The translations under genes and the position numbers were made by a program. Below, in pieces: positions 63,748 to 64,000 of a stretch of DNA of 64,000 nt. Source of the stretch: Corynebacterium variabile (GTDB taxonomy: Bacteria; Actinomycetota; Actinomycetes; Mycobacteriales; Mycobacteriaceae); contig NZ_BJNT01000012.1 in assembly GCF_006539825.1 (NCBI RefSeq), positions 62,001 through 126,000 on the forward strand, in the 5' to 3' direction. The notes under the pieces were generated by a model. It had not been told where the DNA came from. It was given only the letters and a program-made list of their open reading frames with translations, and searched no databases. Numbering within the stretch: position 1 is the stretch's first letter; every line of letters begins with the position of its first letter.

Positions 63748-64000
63748 CTACTCCCCGATCCTGTCCTTCAGGTCGTCGAGGATGTACTGCGCGGCGACGA
63801 GGGAGGCGTTGAGGAACCAGGCGTCCATGTCGACGGCGTAGGCGTTGCCGTCCTTGACGACCTCCAGGTTGCGCCAGGACGCCGAGTCCGTGAGCGACTC
63901 CGCACCACCGTCAAAGGAGTAGAAGAGATAGTCGGCGTCCAACTGGTCGGTGTTCTCCACGGAGAGGTCGTGGTTGGCGGTGTCGCTGAACCGCTGCCCA
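63748..64000 (-). CDS. C-terminal part of an iron-siderophore ABC transporter substrate-binding protein
   Basis: An 83-codon frame runs off the window edge; the GTG at 63960 is internal, since the frame stays open to 64000. The sequence [40 protein letters not shown] (adjacent pieces) is the C-terminal lobe of FecB/FepB-type periplasmic binding proteins, with the conserved W-x-NLxAVKxGxVYxVD pattern. It delivers ferric siderophore to a membrane permease. The signal peptide and N-terminal lobe lie outside the window. Confidence 0.8.
   Translation of the reverse strand, partial: GQRFSDTANHDLSVENTDQLDADYLFYSFDGGAESLTDSASWRNLEVVKDGNAYAVDMDAWFLNASLVAAQYILDDLKDRIGE

Noticed and set aside
1..64000. 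CRISPR arrays, tRNA, rRNA, prophage or insertion sequences
   Set aside because: No repeat-spacer pattern, cloverleaf, rRNA segment, transposase or integrase was recognised on either strand by reading; a covariance-model search was not possible.

Overview
The window is a G+C-rich chromosomal segment from an actinobacterium, most likely a Corynebacterium or close relative. The evidence is the gene order obgE-proB-proA, nadD-rsfS-gpgP, comEA-comEC-holA, rpsT and lepA, together with a cutinase-like secreted hydrolase and a PPE-like protein beside a lipoprotein. No rRNA, tRNA or CRISPR array was recognised. The species cannot be named from sequence alone.

Layout. (1) 1-1095: 3' part of an MFS transporter, convergent with a compact seven-gene operon (9740 down to 1190, minus strand): LacI-type regulator, FabG/PhaB-like reductase, CoA-transferase, thiolase, sugar-acid-type MFS transporter, glycerate kinase and acyl-CoA synthetase. 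Nearly all junctions overlap or touch. The set suggests a CoA-dependent route that splits a 3-hydroxy sugar acid into acetyl-CoA and glycerate. (2) 10108-14107: a GDSL lipoprotein esterase and a purine-salvage module (deaminase, xanthine/uracil permease, divergent LysR regulator) in which permease and regulator carry frameshifts. (3) 14108-16153: an A+T-rich island with an OLD-family ATPase/TOPRIM nuclease, probably horizontally acquired. (4) 16190-23106: lepA, a membrane protein, a PemK/MazF-fold protein, the coupled alkylation-repair pair alkB-like/tag, an unknown protein and rpsT.

(5) 23346-49286: about 26 kb of accessory genes between rpsT and holA, which are neighbours in many actinobacteria. 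It holds a secreted phosphoesterase, a semialdehyde dehydrogenase, a coupled lipoprotein/PPE-like pair, a helicase-nuclease pair related to AddAB but lacking its iron-sulfur cysteines, glutaryl-CoA dehydrogenase plus a GNAT enzyme, a frameshifted aldehyde dehydrogenase, two OFA-type MFS transporters, a flavin monooxygenase, and a complete pdhABCD-type 2-oxoacid dehydrogenase operon headed by one of the transporters. (6) 49490-63664: the conserved core, with lineage oddities: a DegV protein with two acidic insertions, a ComEC without the beta-lactamase-like domain, and a ProB with an N-terminal extension. (7) 63748-64000: the C-terminal end of a siderophore-binding protein.

Four apparent frameshifts (permease, LysR twice, aldehyde dehydrogenase) all sit at or beside short G/C homopolymer runs, so read-level errors must be excluded before calling them true pseudogenes. 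The LysR gene also carries an independent in-frame TGA.
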